Assembly: GCA_000752215.1 (NCBI GenBank)
Contig: CCFG01000010.1
Coordinates: forward strand, 23,075-87,074
Direction: 5' to 3'
Source: a bacterium MS4
GTDB lineage: Bacteria; Bacillota; Clostridia; Oscillospirales; Acutalibacteraceae
Length of the DNA: 64,000 nucleotides
Of this stretch, positions 1 to 7,781 are shown piece after piece. Below the pieces are notes generated by a model. The model saw only the letters and a program-made list of their open reading frames with translations, did no database searches and was not told the DNA's origin. Position numbers and translations under genes: made by a program. The first letter of the stretch is position 1, and the number at the start of each line of letters is the position of its first letter.

Positions 1-1056
1 TATCTTCGTGAAAAGGAGCCGGACGCACAGATTCTTTACGTCGGCGCGAAAGGCGGTATGGAGGAACGGCTGGTTCCCGCCGCGGGTTTCGACTTTGAGA
101 GCATCACCATTTCCGGCTTTCAGCGTAAGCTGAACTGGAAAAACATCAAAAAGAACGTAAAGACCGTGGTCCACGTTTTCACTTCGAGCCGGGAGGCCCG
201 CAAAATCATTCGGGAGTTTCAGCCCGATCTCTGTGTGGGTACCGGCGGCTATGTGGCCGGGCCGGTCCTGCGCGAAGCGATGAAAATGAAAATTCCGGCG
301 GTCATCCACGAACAGAACGCGTTTCCGGGCGTGACCAATAAAATGCTTTCCAAACACGCGGACAGGACGATGCTCGCGGTATTGGACGCTCAGAAATATC
401 TTGATCCGACGGCCAGATGCGTGCTTACCGGCAACCCGGTAAGACAGGCCGTCATCCGCGCGAACCGGGGGGAATCCCGCAAAGCGCTGCACCTGGACGA
501 GCGTCCGATGATCCTTTCGTTCGGCGGAAGCCTTGGCGCCCGTAAAATCAACGAGGCCGTTGCCGACCTGCTTGTCAAAAGTGCCCGGACGGACCGTTTC
601 CAGCATATCCACGGCTACGGCCAGTGGGGCGGATGGTTCCCCGACCTGCTGAAAGAAAAGGGGCTGGATCTGTCGGAGCATCCCCGTATCGATGTCCGGG
701 AATATATCAACAATATGCCCGAATGCCTTGCCGCCGCGGACCTTGTGATCTGCCGCGCGGGAGCAATTTCTCTCAGCGAACTGCAGGCGCAGGGAAAAGC
801 GGCTATTCTGATTCCGTCGCCCAATGTGGCGGAAAATCATCAGTATCACAACGCAATGGCCATGGTCAGCCGCAAAGCGGCCGCCATTTTAGAGGAAAAA
901 GATCTTTCCGGCCCGGCCCTGTGCAAAATGGTGGACGACCTTTTCCAGCAGCCGGAAACCATCCGGTCGCTGGGGGAAAACGCGCACAGTATGGCGATTC
1001 TTGATACCAATGAACGAATTTACAAAATCATGAAAGAGGTATTGGCAGGCACCTGA
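1..1056 (+). CDS. murG: MurG, lipid II synthase (5' end outside window)
   Basis: UDP-N-acetylglucosamine--N-acetylmuramyl-(pentapeptide) pyrophosphoryl-undecaprenol N-acetylglucosaminyltransferase. It adds GlcNAc to lipid I at the inner face of the membrane, the last cytoplasmic step of peptidoglycan precursor synthesis. The reading frame is already open at base 1 (YLREKEPDAQILYVGAKGG), so the gene is cut by the window edge; only about 20 N-terminal residues with the first glycine-rich loop appear to be missing. Visible family motifs are EQNAFPGVTNK, the second glycine loop FGGSLGARKIN, and the UDP-GlcNAc-binding stretch RAGAISLSEL followed by PSPNVAENHQYHNA. It is followed at 65 bp by murA, then divIB and ftsZ, a typical dcw order. 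The ATG at 58 is internal, not the start. Confidence 0.95.
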   Translation, partial: YLREKEPDAQILYVGAKGGMEERLVPAAGFDFESITISGFQRKLNWKNIKKNVKTVVHVFTSSREARKIIREFQPDLCVGTGGYVAGPVLREAMKMKIPAVIHEQNAFPGVTNKMLSKHADRTMLAVLDAQKYLDPTARCVLTGNPVRQAVIRANRGESRKALHLDERPMILSFGGSLGARKINEAVADLLVKSARTDRFQHIHGYGQWGGWFPDLLKEKGLDLSEHPRIDVREYINNMPECLAAADLVICRAGAISLSELQAQGKAAILIPSPNVAENHQYHNAMAMVSRKAAAILEEKDLSGPALCKMVDDLFQQPETIRSLGENAHSMAILDTNERIYKIMKEVLAGT

Positions 1057-1121
1057 GAAAGCAATTCACAGCAGAACAAAAGACCGCATAGTATGTGATT
1101 AGACTATGTGGGGGTGTTGTT

Positions 1122-2375
1122 ATGTCAGAGCTTTTAATACAGGGACCGAATAAATTACAGGGTGAAATCCATATCCACGGCGCAAAAAACAGCACATTGC
1201 CTCTTATGGCGGCTTCTTTACTCTGTAGTGGCCAGTGCATACTACATAATTGTCCTATTTTGTCGGATGTGGACACATCCTTAAAAATTCTGCGATACCT
1301 TGGCTGCCATGTGGAACGCTCCGGCAGCGATGTGACCATTGACCCGAGCAGTGCGAATGAATATGAGATTCCGGACCTTCTGATGCGTGAAATGCGCTCT
1401 TCCATTGTTTTTTTGGGGGCGATCGTCAGCCGGATGGGCAAAGCGGAGCTTTCCTTCCCCGGCGGCTGTGAGCTTGGCCCCAGACCCATTGACCTGCATC
1501 TTCTGGCACTGCGGAAAATGGGAGTCATTATCAACGAAGACCACGGCTGCCTGAAATGCAGCGCGCCGAACGGGATTCAGGGTGCCTGTATCAATCTGTC
1601 GTTCCCAAGCGTGGGGGCGACGGAGAATATCATCATCGCGGCCAGCCGCGCAAAGGGGACTACGGTCATCACCAACGCGGCGCGTGAACCCGAAATCTGG
1701 GATCTGGCCGATTTTCTGAATTCCTGCGGCGCTAAAGTCCAGGGAGCCGGAGAAAGCACCGTCGTGATTGAAGGAGTCACAGGCCTGACCGGGTGTGAAC
1801 ACAACGTGATTCCCGACCGCATCGCGGCGGCAACCTATTTAACGGCGGCTGCGATTACCGGCAGCACGCTCACGGTTGCCAGTGTGATCCCCCAACATAT
1901 TTCCCCCGTTATCCCCGTTTTTGAAGAGTGCGGGTGCCAGATCGATATTCTGGATCGCAACATTAAAATAACGGCGCCGAAAAGGCTGGGAAGAGTCAAA
2001 AGCATCCGGACGATGCCGTACCCCGGGTTCCCGACCGACGCGCAGGCGCCGGTGATGGCAATGACCACGCTGGCGGACGGCACCAGTATTTTCGTTGAAA
2101 ATATCTTTGAAAGCCGCTATAAGCATGTCGGAGAGCTGATGCGCCTGGGAGCCAACATCAAGGTGGAAGGGCGCGTCGCGATCGTCGAGGGAGTCAGCCG
2201 GCTGTCGGGCGCACCGGTGGAGGCCGCGGACCTGCGCGGCGGAGCCGCCCTGGTTGTAGCGGGGCTTGCGGCGCAGGGCACCACGCTGATTTCCGGTTTG
2301 AAGCATCTGGACCGCGGCTACGAGAGCATTGAAAAGAGCCTGGCTATGCTGGGAGCGGACATTAAAAGAATTTAA
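1122..2375 (+). CDS. murA: MurA, UDP-GlcNAc 1-carboxyvinyltransferase
   Basis: Transfers enolpyruvate from PEP to UDP-GlcNAc, the first committed step of peptidoglycan synthesis; fosfomycin target. Length 417 aa, normal for the family. The N-terminal substrate-binding Lys-Asn pair is in GAKNSTLPL. The catalytic loop reads FPGGCELGPRPIDLH and keeps the Cys that fosfomycin alkylates, so intrinsic resistance by Cys-to-Asp change is not expected. The ATG at 1122 is chosen because GGGGGTG lies 6-8 bases upstream; an in-frame GTG at 1095 would add nine residues and has no ribosome site. It sits between murG and divIB and probably belongs to the same transcript. Confidence 0.95.
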   Translation: MSELLIQGPNKLQGEIHIHGAKNSTLPLMAASLLCSGQCILHNCPILSDVDTSLKILRYLGCHVERSGSDVTIDPSSANEYEIPDLLMREMRSSIVFLGAIVSRMGKAELSFPGGCELGPRPIDLHLLALRKMGVIINEDHGCLKCSAPNGIQGACINLSFPSVGATENIIIAASRAKGTTVITNAAREPEIWDLADFLNSCGAKVQGAGESTVVIEGVTGLTGCEHNVIPDRIAAATYLTAAAITGSTLTVASVIPQHISPVIPVFEECGCQIDILDRNIKITAPKRLGRVKSIRTMPYPGFPTDAQAPVMAMTTLADGTSIFVENIFESRYKHVGELMRLGANIKVEGRVAIVEGVSRLSGAPVEAADLRGGAALVVAGLAAQGTTLISGLKHLDRGYESIEKSLAMLGADIKRI

Positions 2376-2398
2376 TCCCACTACCGGAGGAATTACAA

Positions 2399-3355
2399 AT
2401 GGACAGGAACCGAAAAAACAGGAAGGATGCCATCCCGCGCGTCTACGACAAGAAAAGCGGGGAATACCGTCCTGTCTCCGAATGGGAAGAACAGGGTGCG
2501 GGCGGGCGAGGCGGCGCAAAATATGCTTCGCCGAAACGCAGGGCGGATAACCGGAAAAGGCGCAGGCGACGGTTCCTTCTGCTGTTCTACATTTTCCTGT
2601 TTCTCACGGTGATTGTGGGGGCGGTTGTCGTTTCTCTGACCGTCCTGTTTAAAATAGAGACCATAGAGGTTGCCGGGACCTCCCGCTATCCGGCACAGGC
2701 GATTGTGCAGGCGGGGGGAATCCAAAAAAGGGGAAATCTTTTCCTTGCCCATACCAGAAGCGCGGCGGCCGCTATCCAGCAAAAGCTGCCGTATATCGGC
2801 AAGGCGAAGGTTTCCCGGCGCCTTCCCGCCAAAATCGTGATCGAGGTAACGGAGGAAGCCGTTTCCGGCGCAATCGAGTATAAGGGAAAATACGCGGTGG
2901 TCAGCGCAAACGGCAAGGTGCTCGAGCTGGCGCAAAAGATGCCGGAAAACTGCACCGCGATCAAGGGGCTTTCGCTTTCCAAAGCCGAGGTCGGGAAAGC
3001 CGTCGTTTACGCGGACACATCCCAGAAAGAGACCTTTCAGAGCCTCAGCGCCGCGATCAGCGGCAACAAGTTTGAAAAAATTACGGAGATGGATTTCAGC
3101 AATCCATACAAAATCCAGGTTGTCTACGATGGACGCATCATTATGAACCTTGGCCTGTCGTCCGATCTGGATTATAAACTTCGTTTTGCAAAAAGTATTT
3201 TCGATGCGGGAAAAATCAAGGACAACGAACGGGGCACGCTGAATCTTTCCGTAGCGGTGGAAGACAACAACGCCTTCTTTGATCCCAGCTATTCGGCTTC
3301 CTCTCCCGCGTCCTCCACCACAGCGAGTCAGCCTTCACAAAATAGCAGTGGATAG
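2399..3355 (+). CDS. divIB: DivIB/FtsQ cell-division protein
   Basis: Bitopic divisome protein that, with FtsL and DivIC, links septal peptidoglycan synthesis to the Z ring. The 318-aa product has a basic cytoplasmic tail (about residues 1-60, rich in Arg and Lys), one membrane segment (about 60-85, RRFLLLFYIFLFL onward), then a POTRA-like domain starting at FKIETIEVAGTSRYPAQAI and an FtsQ/DivIB beta domain. The C-terminal 25 residues are a Ser/Ala/Thr-rich tail of low complexity. The start has a clear GGAGG 8 bases upstream. It lies 23 bp after murA. The gene ends before an AT-rich gap preceding ftsZ. Confidence 0.88.
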   Translation: MDRNRKNRKDAIPRVYDKKSGEYRPVSEWEEQGAGGRGGAKYASPKRRADNRKRRRRRFLLLFYIFLFLTVIVGAVVVSLTVLFKIETIEVAGTSRYPAQAIVQAGGIQKRGNLFLAHTRSAAAAIQQKLPYIGKAKVSRRLPAKIVIEVTEEAVSGAIEYKGKYAVVSANGKVLELAQKMPENCTAIKGLSLSKAEVGKAVVYADTSQKETFQSLSAAISGNKFEKITEMDFSNPYKIQVVYDGRIIMNLGLSSDLDYKLRFAKSIFDAGKIKDNERGTLNLSVAVEDNNAFFDPSYSASSPASSTTASQPSQNSSG

Positions 3356-3414
3356 TTCTTATAATGAATATTAATATTCATGAATTATACTATACTGAAT
3401 AAGATAGAATTTTA

Positions 3415-3443
3415 TTGAAATTGTGACCGATAAGTGTTAAATT
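3415..3443 (+). promoter_or_regulatory. Candidate ftsZ promoter
   Basis: In the AT-rich 172-bp gap between divIB and ftsZ, TTGAAA (3415-3420) is followed after 17 bases by TAAATT (3438-3443). A second possible -10, TATTAT, lies at 3446. The match is moderate, but the local AT-richness against GC-rich neighbours supports a separate ftsZ promoter. Nothing else is visible in this gap. Confidence 0.4.
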
Positions 3444-3527
3444 AATATTATAGAAAAATAATAATGTTTGCAGCCGCGGCAGCCCGCCGGGCGCGAATAT
3501 AGACGTATATTAAGGGGGATGCAGCAC

Positions 3528-4619
3528 ATGTCTTTCGAGATTGACAATGACTTTGACAACATTGTGCAGATTAAAGTAATCGGTGTGGGCGGCGGCGGCG
3601 GAAACGCGATTGACCGCATGGTCACTATGGGCGTTCAGGGCGTTGAGTTTATCAGTGTAAATACCGACAAACAGGCGCTTTACCGTTCCAAGGCCACACA
3701 GAAAATACAGATCGGGGAAAAAGTCACGCACGGAAAGGGCGCGGGTTCCAAGCCGGAAATGGGGCAGAAGGCCGCGGATGAAAGCCGCGAAGCCATCGCA
3801 GCCGCCATCAGGGGCAGCGATATGGTTTTCATCACCGCCGGTATGGGCGGCGGGACAGGCACCGGCGCCGCACCGATTGTCGCGGAGATTGCGCGCGACA
3901 TGGGCGTGCTGACCGTTGGAATTGTGACCAAGCCCTTTGATTTTGAGGGTCGGCGCCGTATGGAGCAGGCCGAAAACGGAATTACCGCCCTGCGCGAACA
4001 TGTGGACTCCCTTGTTGTCATCCCGAATGAAAGACTGAAGCTGGTCAGCGAACAGCGCATCACCCTTATCAACGCATTCTCCATTGCCGACGATGTTCTC
4101 CGTCAGGGCGTACAGAGTATTTCGGATCTGATTAAGCTGCCCGGTCTTGTCAACCTGGACTTCGCGGACGTCACCGCGGTCATGAAGGACGCCGGCTACG
4201 CGCACATGGGCGTGGGCAGGGCTTCCGGCAAGGATAAAGCGGCAACCGCCGCCAATATGGCGATTTCCAGTCCGCTTCTCGAAACCGCTATCAACGGCGC
4301 CAAGGGCGTCATTATCAATATTACCTCTTCGCCGGACATCGGTCTGGATGAAATTGAGACTGCCTCTTCCATGATTGCCGAACAGGCGCATCAGGATGCC
4401 AATATTATCTGGGGCGCGGCGTTCGATGAAAACATGGACGACGAAATGAGCGTTACGGTCATTGCCACGGGCTTTGCCACCACCAACGGAACGGTTTTCC
4501 CTTCGGACAAGCCCGAGCAGGACGCCAAACGGGACGAGCCCGCGAAGCCGGTCAGCAAGCCCAACCCGATCGACGACGAAGACTTCACCGACATCATGTC
4601 GATTTTCAACCGCAAATAA
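3528..4619 (+). CDS. ftsZ: FtsZ, tubulin-like division GTPase
   Basis: Polymerises at midcell into the Z ring, the scaffold of the divisome. 363 aa. The N-terminal GTPase domain shows [17 protein letters not shown] and the tubulin signature [10 protein letters not shown]; the T7 synergy loop [11 protein letters not shown] that completes the neighbouring subunit's active site is present. The C-terminus has a variable acidic/Pro linker and ends in [15 protein letters not shown], a conserved-tail peptide of the kind that binds FtsA or SepF. The ATG at 3528 is chosen because AAGGGGG lies 9 bases upstream; the frame extends to 3468 without a start supported by a ribosome site. A strong terminator follows at 4644. 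Confidence 0.96.
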   Translation: MSFEIDNDFDNIVQIKVIGVGGGGGNAIDRMVTMGVQGVEFISVNTDKQALYRSKATQKIQIGEKVTHGKGAGSKPEMGQKAADESREAIAAAIRGSDMVFITAGMGGGTGTGAAPIVAEIARDMGVLTVGIVTKPFDFEGRRRMEQAENGITALREHVDSLVVIPNERLKLVSEQRITLINAFSIADDVLRQGVQSISDLIKLPGLVNLDFADVTAVMKDAGYAHMGVGRASGKDKAATAANMAISSPLLETAINGAKGVIINITSSPDIGLDEIETASSMIAEQAHQDANIIWGAAFDENMDDEMSVTVIATGFATTNGTVFPSDKPEQDAKRDEPAKPVSKPNPIDDEDFTDIMSIFNRK

Positions 4620-4643
4620 GTTAAACAGTACATAGCGGCCTTC

Positions 4644-4676
4644 CGGCGGATACGTTTTCGTATCCGCCGTTTTTTT
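4644..4676 (+). terminator. Rho-independent terminator after ftsZ
   Basis: An 11-bp perfect stem CGGCGGATACG / CGTATCCGCCG with a TTTT loop is followed by seven T residues. It closes the division cluster. Confidence 0.92.
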
Positions 4677-4798
4677 GCTTTCTATCCAAAATACACGATA
4701 AAATCCGGTAGGAATTGCCCTAATTCATTCAAAATGAGCCATGTAGAGCATTTTAGAACAGATTTGAACAAATATTGCTCAAAATACCCCGATTGCTC

Positions 4799-4826
4799 TT
4801 GTAATCTCCTGATATTGTGTTATAAT
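4799..4826 (+). promoter_or_regulatory. Promoter of the corA transcript
   Basis: TTGTAA (4799-4804), 16-bp spacer and a perfect TATAAT (4821-4826). The predicted start near 4833 leaves a leader of about 100 nt before corA that contains a small ORF. The interval 4677-4798 holds no recognisable gene. Confidence 0.65.
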
Positions 4827-4875
4827 AGCTTTTGGAATAAAGACATCCAAATTTGAACATACTGGGGGTGGCATT

Positions 4876-4989
4876 GTGAAACCTGACCCTTTAAGTCGAC
4901 ATTTCATTCAATTTCATAAAGGAGATGAGCGCAATGCTATCCTATTACAAGACGATCAACGGTCACATCTCGCCGATTCCTTCCTGTGA
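4876..4989 (+). CDS. Candidate leader ORF overlapping corA (PDP motif)
   Basis: A GTG at 4876, preceded by GGGGGTGG, opens a 37-codon ORF beginning MKPDPLSRHFIQFHKGDE. It runs through the corA Shine-Dalgarno and start and ends at a TGA (4987-4989) about 55 bases inside corA, in another frame. The Pro-Asp-Pro near the start resembles the Salmonella MgtL leader peptide (M-E-P-D-P) upstream of the mgtA Mg transporter, where such residues destabilise ribosomes in low Mg. Ribosomes translating this ORF would occlude the corA start. It could be chance, as the start codon is weak; comparison across related genomes would decide. Confidence 0.4.
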   Translation: MKPDPLSRHFIQFHKGDERNAILLQDDQRSHLADSFL

Positions 4990-5857
4990 ACCCGGGTGCT
5001 GGATCAACTGCGTGGCGCCGGACGACGAGGAAATCAACAGCCTGATTGCCGACTTTCAGATTGAACCGGATTTCTTCCGCGCGGCCATGGACGAAGAGGA
5101 ATCCTCCCATATCGACAAGGAAGACGAAAGCACGCTGATCATCATCGATATCCCGGTGATTGAAAAGGCCGGTAAAAATATTACGTACACCACCACGCCG
5201 GTCGGTATTATTCTGACGGAAAAAAATGTGATCACCGTTTCCACCAAGGAAAATCCGATTATCAATGAATTTTCGGAGGACGTTGTCAAGGGCGTTCAGA
5301 CCAACATGAAAACCCGTTTTGTCCTTCTTTTTATGCTGCGCGTCGCGTCGCGGTATCTGCAATACTTAAAACAGATCGATAAGATCAGCAACTTTGTGGA
5401 ACGGGAGCTCCGCAAATCCATGAAGAATTCCGAGCTGATTCAGCTTCTGGATATTGAAAAATCCCTGGTGTACTTTTCTTCTTCGCTCAAAGCGAATGAA
5501 ATTACCATTGAAAAAATCATGCGCGGCCGCGTCGTCAAGCTTTACGACGACGATCAGGATCTGGTCGAGGATGTGCTGATAGAAGTAAAACAGGCAATCG
5601 AAATGTCGAATATCCACCTCAACATTCTGTCGGGTACCATGGACGCCTTTGCTTCCGTGATTTCCAACAACCTGAACATCGTCATGAAGGTTCTGGCTTC
5701 CCTTACCCTCTTGATTTCCATCCCGACCGTTATTTCGGGTGTTTACGGCATGAATGTGAGCGGGATTCCGCTGACGAATTTCTGGTTCCCGGTATCGCTT
5801 TCCCTGGTCTGTATGGGGATTGCCTATTTGATACTGAGAAAGAAAAATATGTTTTAA
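4934..5857 (+). CDS. corA: CorA-type magnesium/divalent cation transporter
   Basis: Membrane channel for Mg2+ and possibly Co2+/Ni2+, normally pentameric. The 307-aa product has a long N-terminal cytoplasmic alpha/beta and helical domain rich in acidic residues, then two C-terminal membrane helices separated by the signature GMN: VYGMNVSGIP, with the last helix ending in a basic tail RKKNMF. The ATG at 4934 has AAAGGAG nine bases upstream; the in-frame ATG at 4925 abuts the Shine-Dalgarno and is unlikely. Promoter and a candidate leader ORF precede it. The fumarase-like gene after it has its own promoter. CorA assignment is firm; ion specificity is inferred. Confidence 0.92.
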   Translation: MLSYYKTINGHISPIPSCEPGCWINCVAPDDEEINSLIADFQIEPDFFRAAMDEEESSHIDKEDESTLIIIDIPVIEKAGKNITYTTTPVGIILTEKNVITVSTKENPIINEFSEDVVKGVQTNMKTRFVLLFMLRVASRYLQYLKQIDKISNFVERELRKSMKNSELIQLLDIEKSLVYFSSSLKANEITIEKIMRGRVVKLYDDDQDLVEDVLIEVKQAIEMSNIHLNILSGTMDAFASVISNNLNIVMKVLASLTLLISIPTVISGVYGMNVSGIPLTNFWFPVSLSLVCMGIAYLILRKKNMF

Positions 5858-5880
5858 TTGATTCCGGTATATGCTATAAT
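5852..5880 (+). promoter_or_regulatory. Candidate promoter for the fumarase-beta/CDF pair
   Basis: A perfect TATAAT (5875-5880) lies 17 bp after TTTTAA (5852-5857); the -35 is weak and overlaps the corA stop codon. Confidence 0.5.
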
Positions 5881-5902
5881 AAATAAGAATAAAATAAATT
5901 GG

Positions 5903-5927
5903 TAGGGAACTGTATTACAGTTCCCTA
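5903..5927 (+). repeat. 10-bp perfect inverted repeat in 5' leader
   Basis: TAGGGAACTG (5903-5912) and CAGTTCCCTA (5918-5927) with a TATTA loop lie between the promoter and the start at 5950. No T-run follows, so it is not an ordinary terminator. It could be an operator or an mRNA-stabilising hairpin. Confidence 0.6.
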
Positions 5928-5949
5928 TTCTGATAGTTGTGAGGTTAGC

Positions 5950-6480
5950 ATGGACAGACTGCAAATTCATACGAACGATATGGCACAGGCCGCCAAAACA
6001 CTGCGCGCAGGCGACCGGATTCTGTTGAGCGGCACGATTTACACGGCGCGCGACGCCGCGCATAAGCGGCTGTTCGCCATGCTTGACAGTGGGGAGCCGC
6101 TCCCGTTCGAGCTGAAAAACGCCGCAATTTATTACGCCGGGCCGACACCAGCGCCGGAGCACCTGCCGATCGGCGCGTGCGGGCCTACCACTTCCTCGCG
6201 CATGGATGTGTTTGCGCCCCGCCTGCTGGATCTGGGGCTGAAATGCATGATCGGCAAGGGCGGCCGTTCCCCGGAGGTGGTCGACGCCATCCGGCGCAAC
6301 CAGGCGGTGTACCTGTGCGCGATCGGGGGCGCGGGGGCGCTTGCGGCAAAATGCGTCCGTTCCGTCAAGGTCCTTGCGTTTGAGGACCTTGGCTGTGAAT
6401 CCGTGAAAGAGCTGCAGATAGAGGATTTTCCGCTGTTTACGGCAATCGACTGCTGTGGAGGCAGCCTTTTTGAGGTGTAG
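5950..6480 (+). CDS. Fumarate hydratase class I, beta subunit (C-terminal domain type)
   Basis: The 176-aa product matches the beta domain of iron-sulfur class I fumarases and L(+)-tartrate dehydratases, which in many anaerobes is a separate subunit. Visible family features are LLSGTIYTARDAAHKRL near the start, the segment AIYYAGPTPAPEH, the active-site region CGPTTSSRMD, and MIGKGGRSPEV. The alpha subunit that holds the 4Fe-4S cluster is not adjacent: upstream is corA and downstream a CDF transporter. The enzyme therefore needs an alpha subunit encoded elsewhere or acts in another way. The ATG at 5950 is preceded by TGTGAGGT; an upstream in-frame start at 5899 would read through the inverted repeat. 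Confidence 0.85.
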   Translation: MDRLQIHTNDMAQAAKTLRAGDRILLSGTIYTARDAAHKRLFAMLDSGEPLPFELKNAAIYYAGPTPAPEHLPIGACGPTTSSRMDVFAPRLLDLGLKCMIGKGGRSPEVVDAIRRNQAVYLCAIGGAGALAAKCVRSVKVLAFEDLGCESVKELQIEDFPLFTAIDCCGGSLFEV

Positions 6481-6482
6481 CT

Positions 6483-7658
6483 ATGTTTCAGTTTTTAATT
6501 CGCTTGTTTGTGAAGGATTATCAGAAAACGGATGACAGCAAGGTGCGGGAACGGTACGGGAAATTTTCCGGCGCGGTCGGGATTGTGACGAATATCTTGC
6601 TGTTCCTTATGAAGATCACAACGGGAATTCTTTTTCACAGCATCGCGATCACTGCGGACGCCATCAACAACCTGTCGGACTCCGGCTCGGCCATTGTTAC
6701 TCTGGTCGGCTTTAAGATGGCGGGAAAGCCCGCCGATGAAGAGCATCCGTACGGTCACGCGCGCATTGAATATCTTTCCGGCCTGATTGTGTCGTTTGCC
6801 ATTCTGATGGTCGGCTTTCAGCTGGTTCAGAGCTCCTTCGATAAAATTCTGAACCCGGAGGACGCCGAATTCAGTCTGGTTTCCATCGGCGTGCTGATTT
6901 TGTCGGCTTTGATCAAGCTGTGGCAGTGCCTGTTCTATAAGAAGGTCGGCAGTACCATCGACTCCTCCACCGTTTCCGCCAACGCGGCGGACAGCCTGAA
7001 CGATGTATTTTCCACCCTGTCCGTTCTGGCCGGTATCCTGATCACTTATTTTACGGGCTTTAACCTTGACGGATACATGGGCGTGATCGTCGCCCTGCTC
7101 ATTATGATTACGGGCGTCCGGCTGATTGTCGAAACCAGCAATCCGCTTTTGGGAATGGCTCCTACCAAAGAGCTGGTGGATGAAATCTACGCTAAAATCA
7201 TGAACTACGACGGGATTCTGGGGATGCATGATCTGAACGTCCACAATTACGGACCCATGCGCTGCTTTGCCTCCGTTCACTGCGAGGTCTCTGCCGGACA
7301 GGATATTATGGTGAGCCACGATATCATCGACAATATTGAGCGCGACTTTCTCAGTGAAAAGGGAATCCACCTCGTGATCCACCTTGACCCGATTGTGACG
7401 GACGACGAGCGCACCAACCAATTGAAAAAGCAGGTTATGGAGATCATCAGGGGCATTTCTCCGGAAATCAGCATGCATGATTTTCGTGTGGTGTGGGGCA
7501 CCACCCATTCCAATCTGATTTTTGACGTCTGCGTTTCCTTCGCGTTCCCCGTGAGCGACAGCGAGCTGACCCGGCGGATTACAGAGGAGATCAACAAGCT
7601 GGATCCGACCTATTTTGTGGTTCTTACCGTCGACCACAGCTATGTTCCGGAGCCATAA
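6483..7658 (+). CDS. Cation diffusion facilitator (CDF) family transporter
   Basis: Exports divalent metals such as Zn2+, Fe2+ or Mn2+ in exchange for protons. 391 aa. About six membrane helices occupy residues 30-220, with metal-site motifs HSIAITADAINNLSDSGSA in helix 2 and ANAADSLNDVFST in helix 5. A cytoplasmic ZT-dimer domain follows (LGMHDLNVHNYGPMRCFASVHCEV). An extra C-terminal segment of about 85 residues (from DDERTNQLKKQV) looks like a second ferredoxin-like domain, so the protein is longer than the usual 300 aa. It starts two bases after the fumarase-beta stop and is probably co-transcribed. Metal specificity cannot be read from the sequence. Confidence 0.9.
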   Translation: MFQFLIRLFVKDYQKTDDSKVRERYGKFSGAVGIVTNILLFLMKITTGILFHSIAITADAINNLSDSGSAIVTLVGFKMAGKPADEEHPYGHARIEYLSGLIVSFAILMVGFQLVQSSFDKILNPEDAEFSLVSIGVLILSALIKLWQCLFYKKVGSTIDSSTVSANAADSLNDVFSTLSVLAGILITYFTGFNLDGYMGVIVALLIMITGVRLIVETSNPLLGMAPTKELVDEIYAKIMNYDGILGMHDLNVHNYGPMRCFASVHCEVSAGQDIMVSHDIIDNIERDFLSEKGIHLVIHLDPIVTDDERTNQLKKQVMEIIRGISPEISMHDFRVVWGTTHSNLIFDVCVSFAFPVSDSELTRRITEEINKLDPTYFVVLTVDHSYVPEP

Positions 7659-7695
7659 TGTGCCGCCCGCAACAAAAAATTAACAATTAACCTAC

Positions 7696-7724
7696 TTGCA
7701 TTTTCCAAGGGCTTGTATTAAAAT
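7696..7724 (+). promoter_or_regulatory. htpG promoter
   Basis: TTGCAT (7696-7701), 17-bp spacer, TAAAAT (7719-7724). The predicted start near 7731 falls inside the CIRCE operator. Confidence 0.7.
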
Positions 7725-7728
7725 ACTT

Positions 7729-7755
7729 TTAGCACTTAAAACCAGAGAGTGCTAA
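7729..7755 (+). promoter_or_regulatory. CIRCE operator (HrcA site)
   Basis: TTAGCACTT, nine bases, GAGTGCTAA. This is the 9-N9-9 inverted repeat bound by the heat-shock repressor HrcA, with one mismatch in the left arm against TTAGCACTC. It covers the predicted transcription start of htpG. Confidence 0.93.
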
Positions 7756-7781
7756 AATTGATGGACAGAGGTAGGTTGATT

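Noticed and set aside
4677-4875. Possible M-box (ykoK) Mg riboswitch before corA
   Set aside because: None of the conserved M-box core sequence is present and the leader is too short; a leader ORF fits better.
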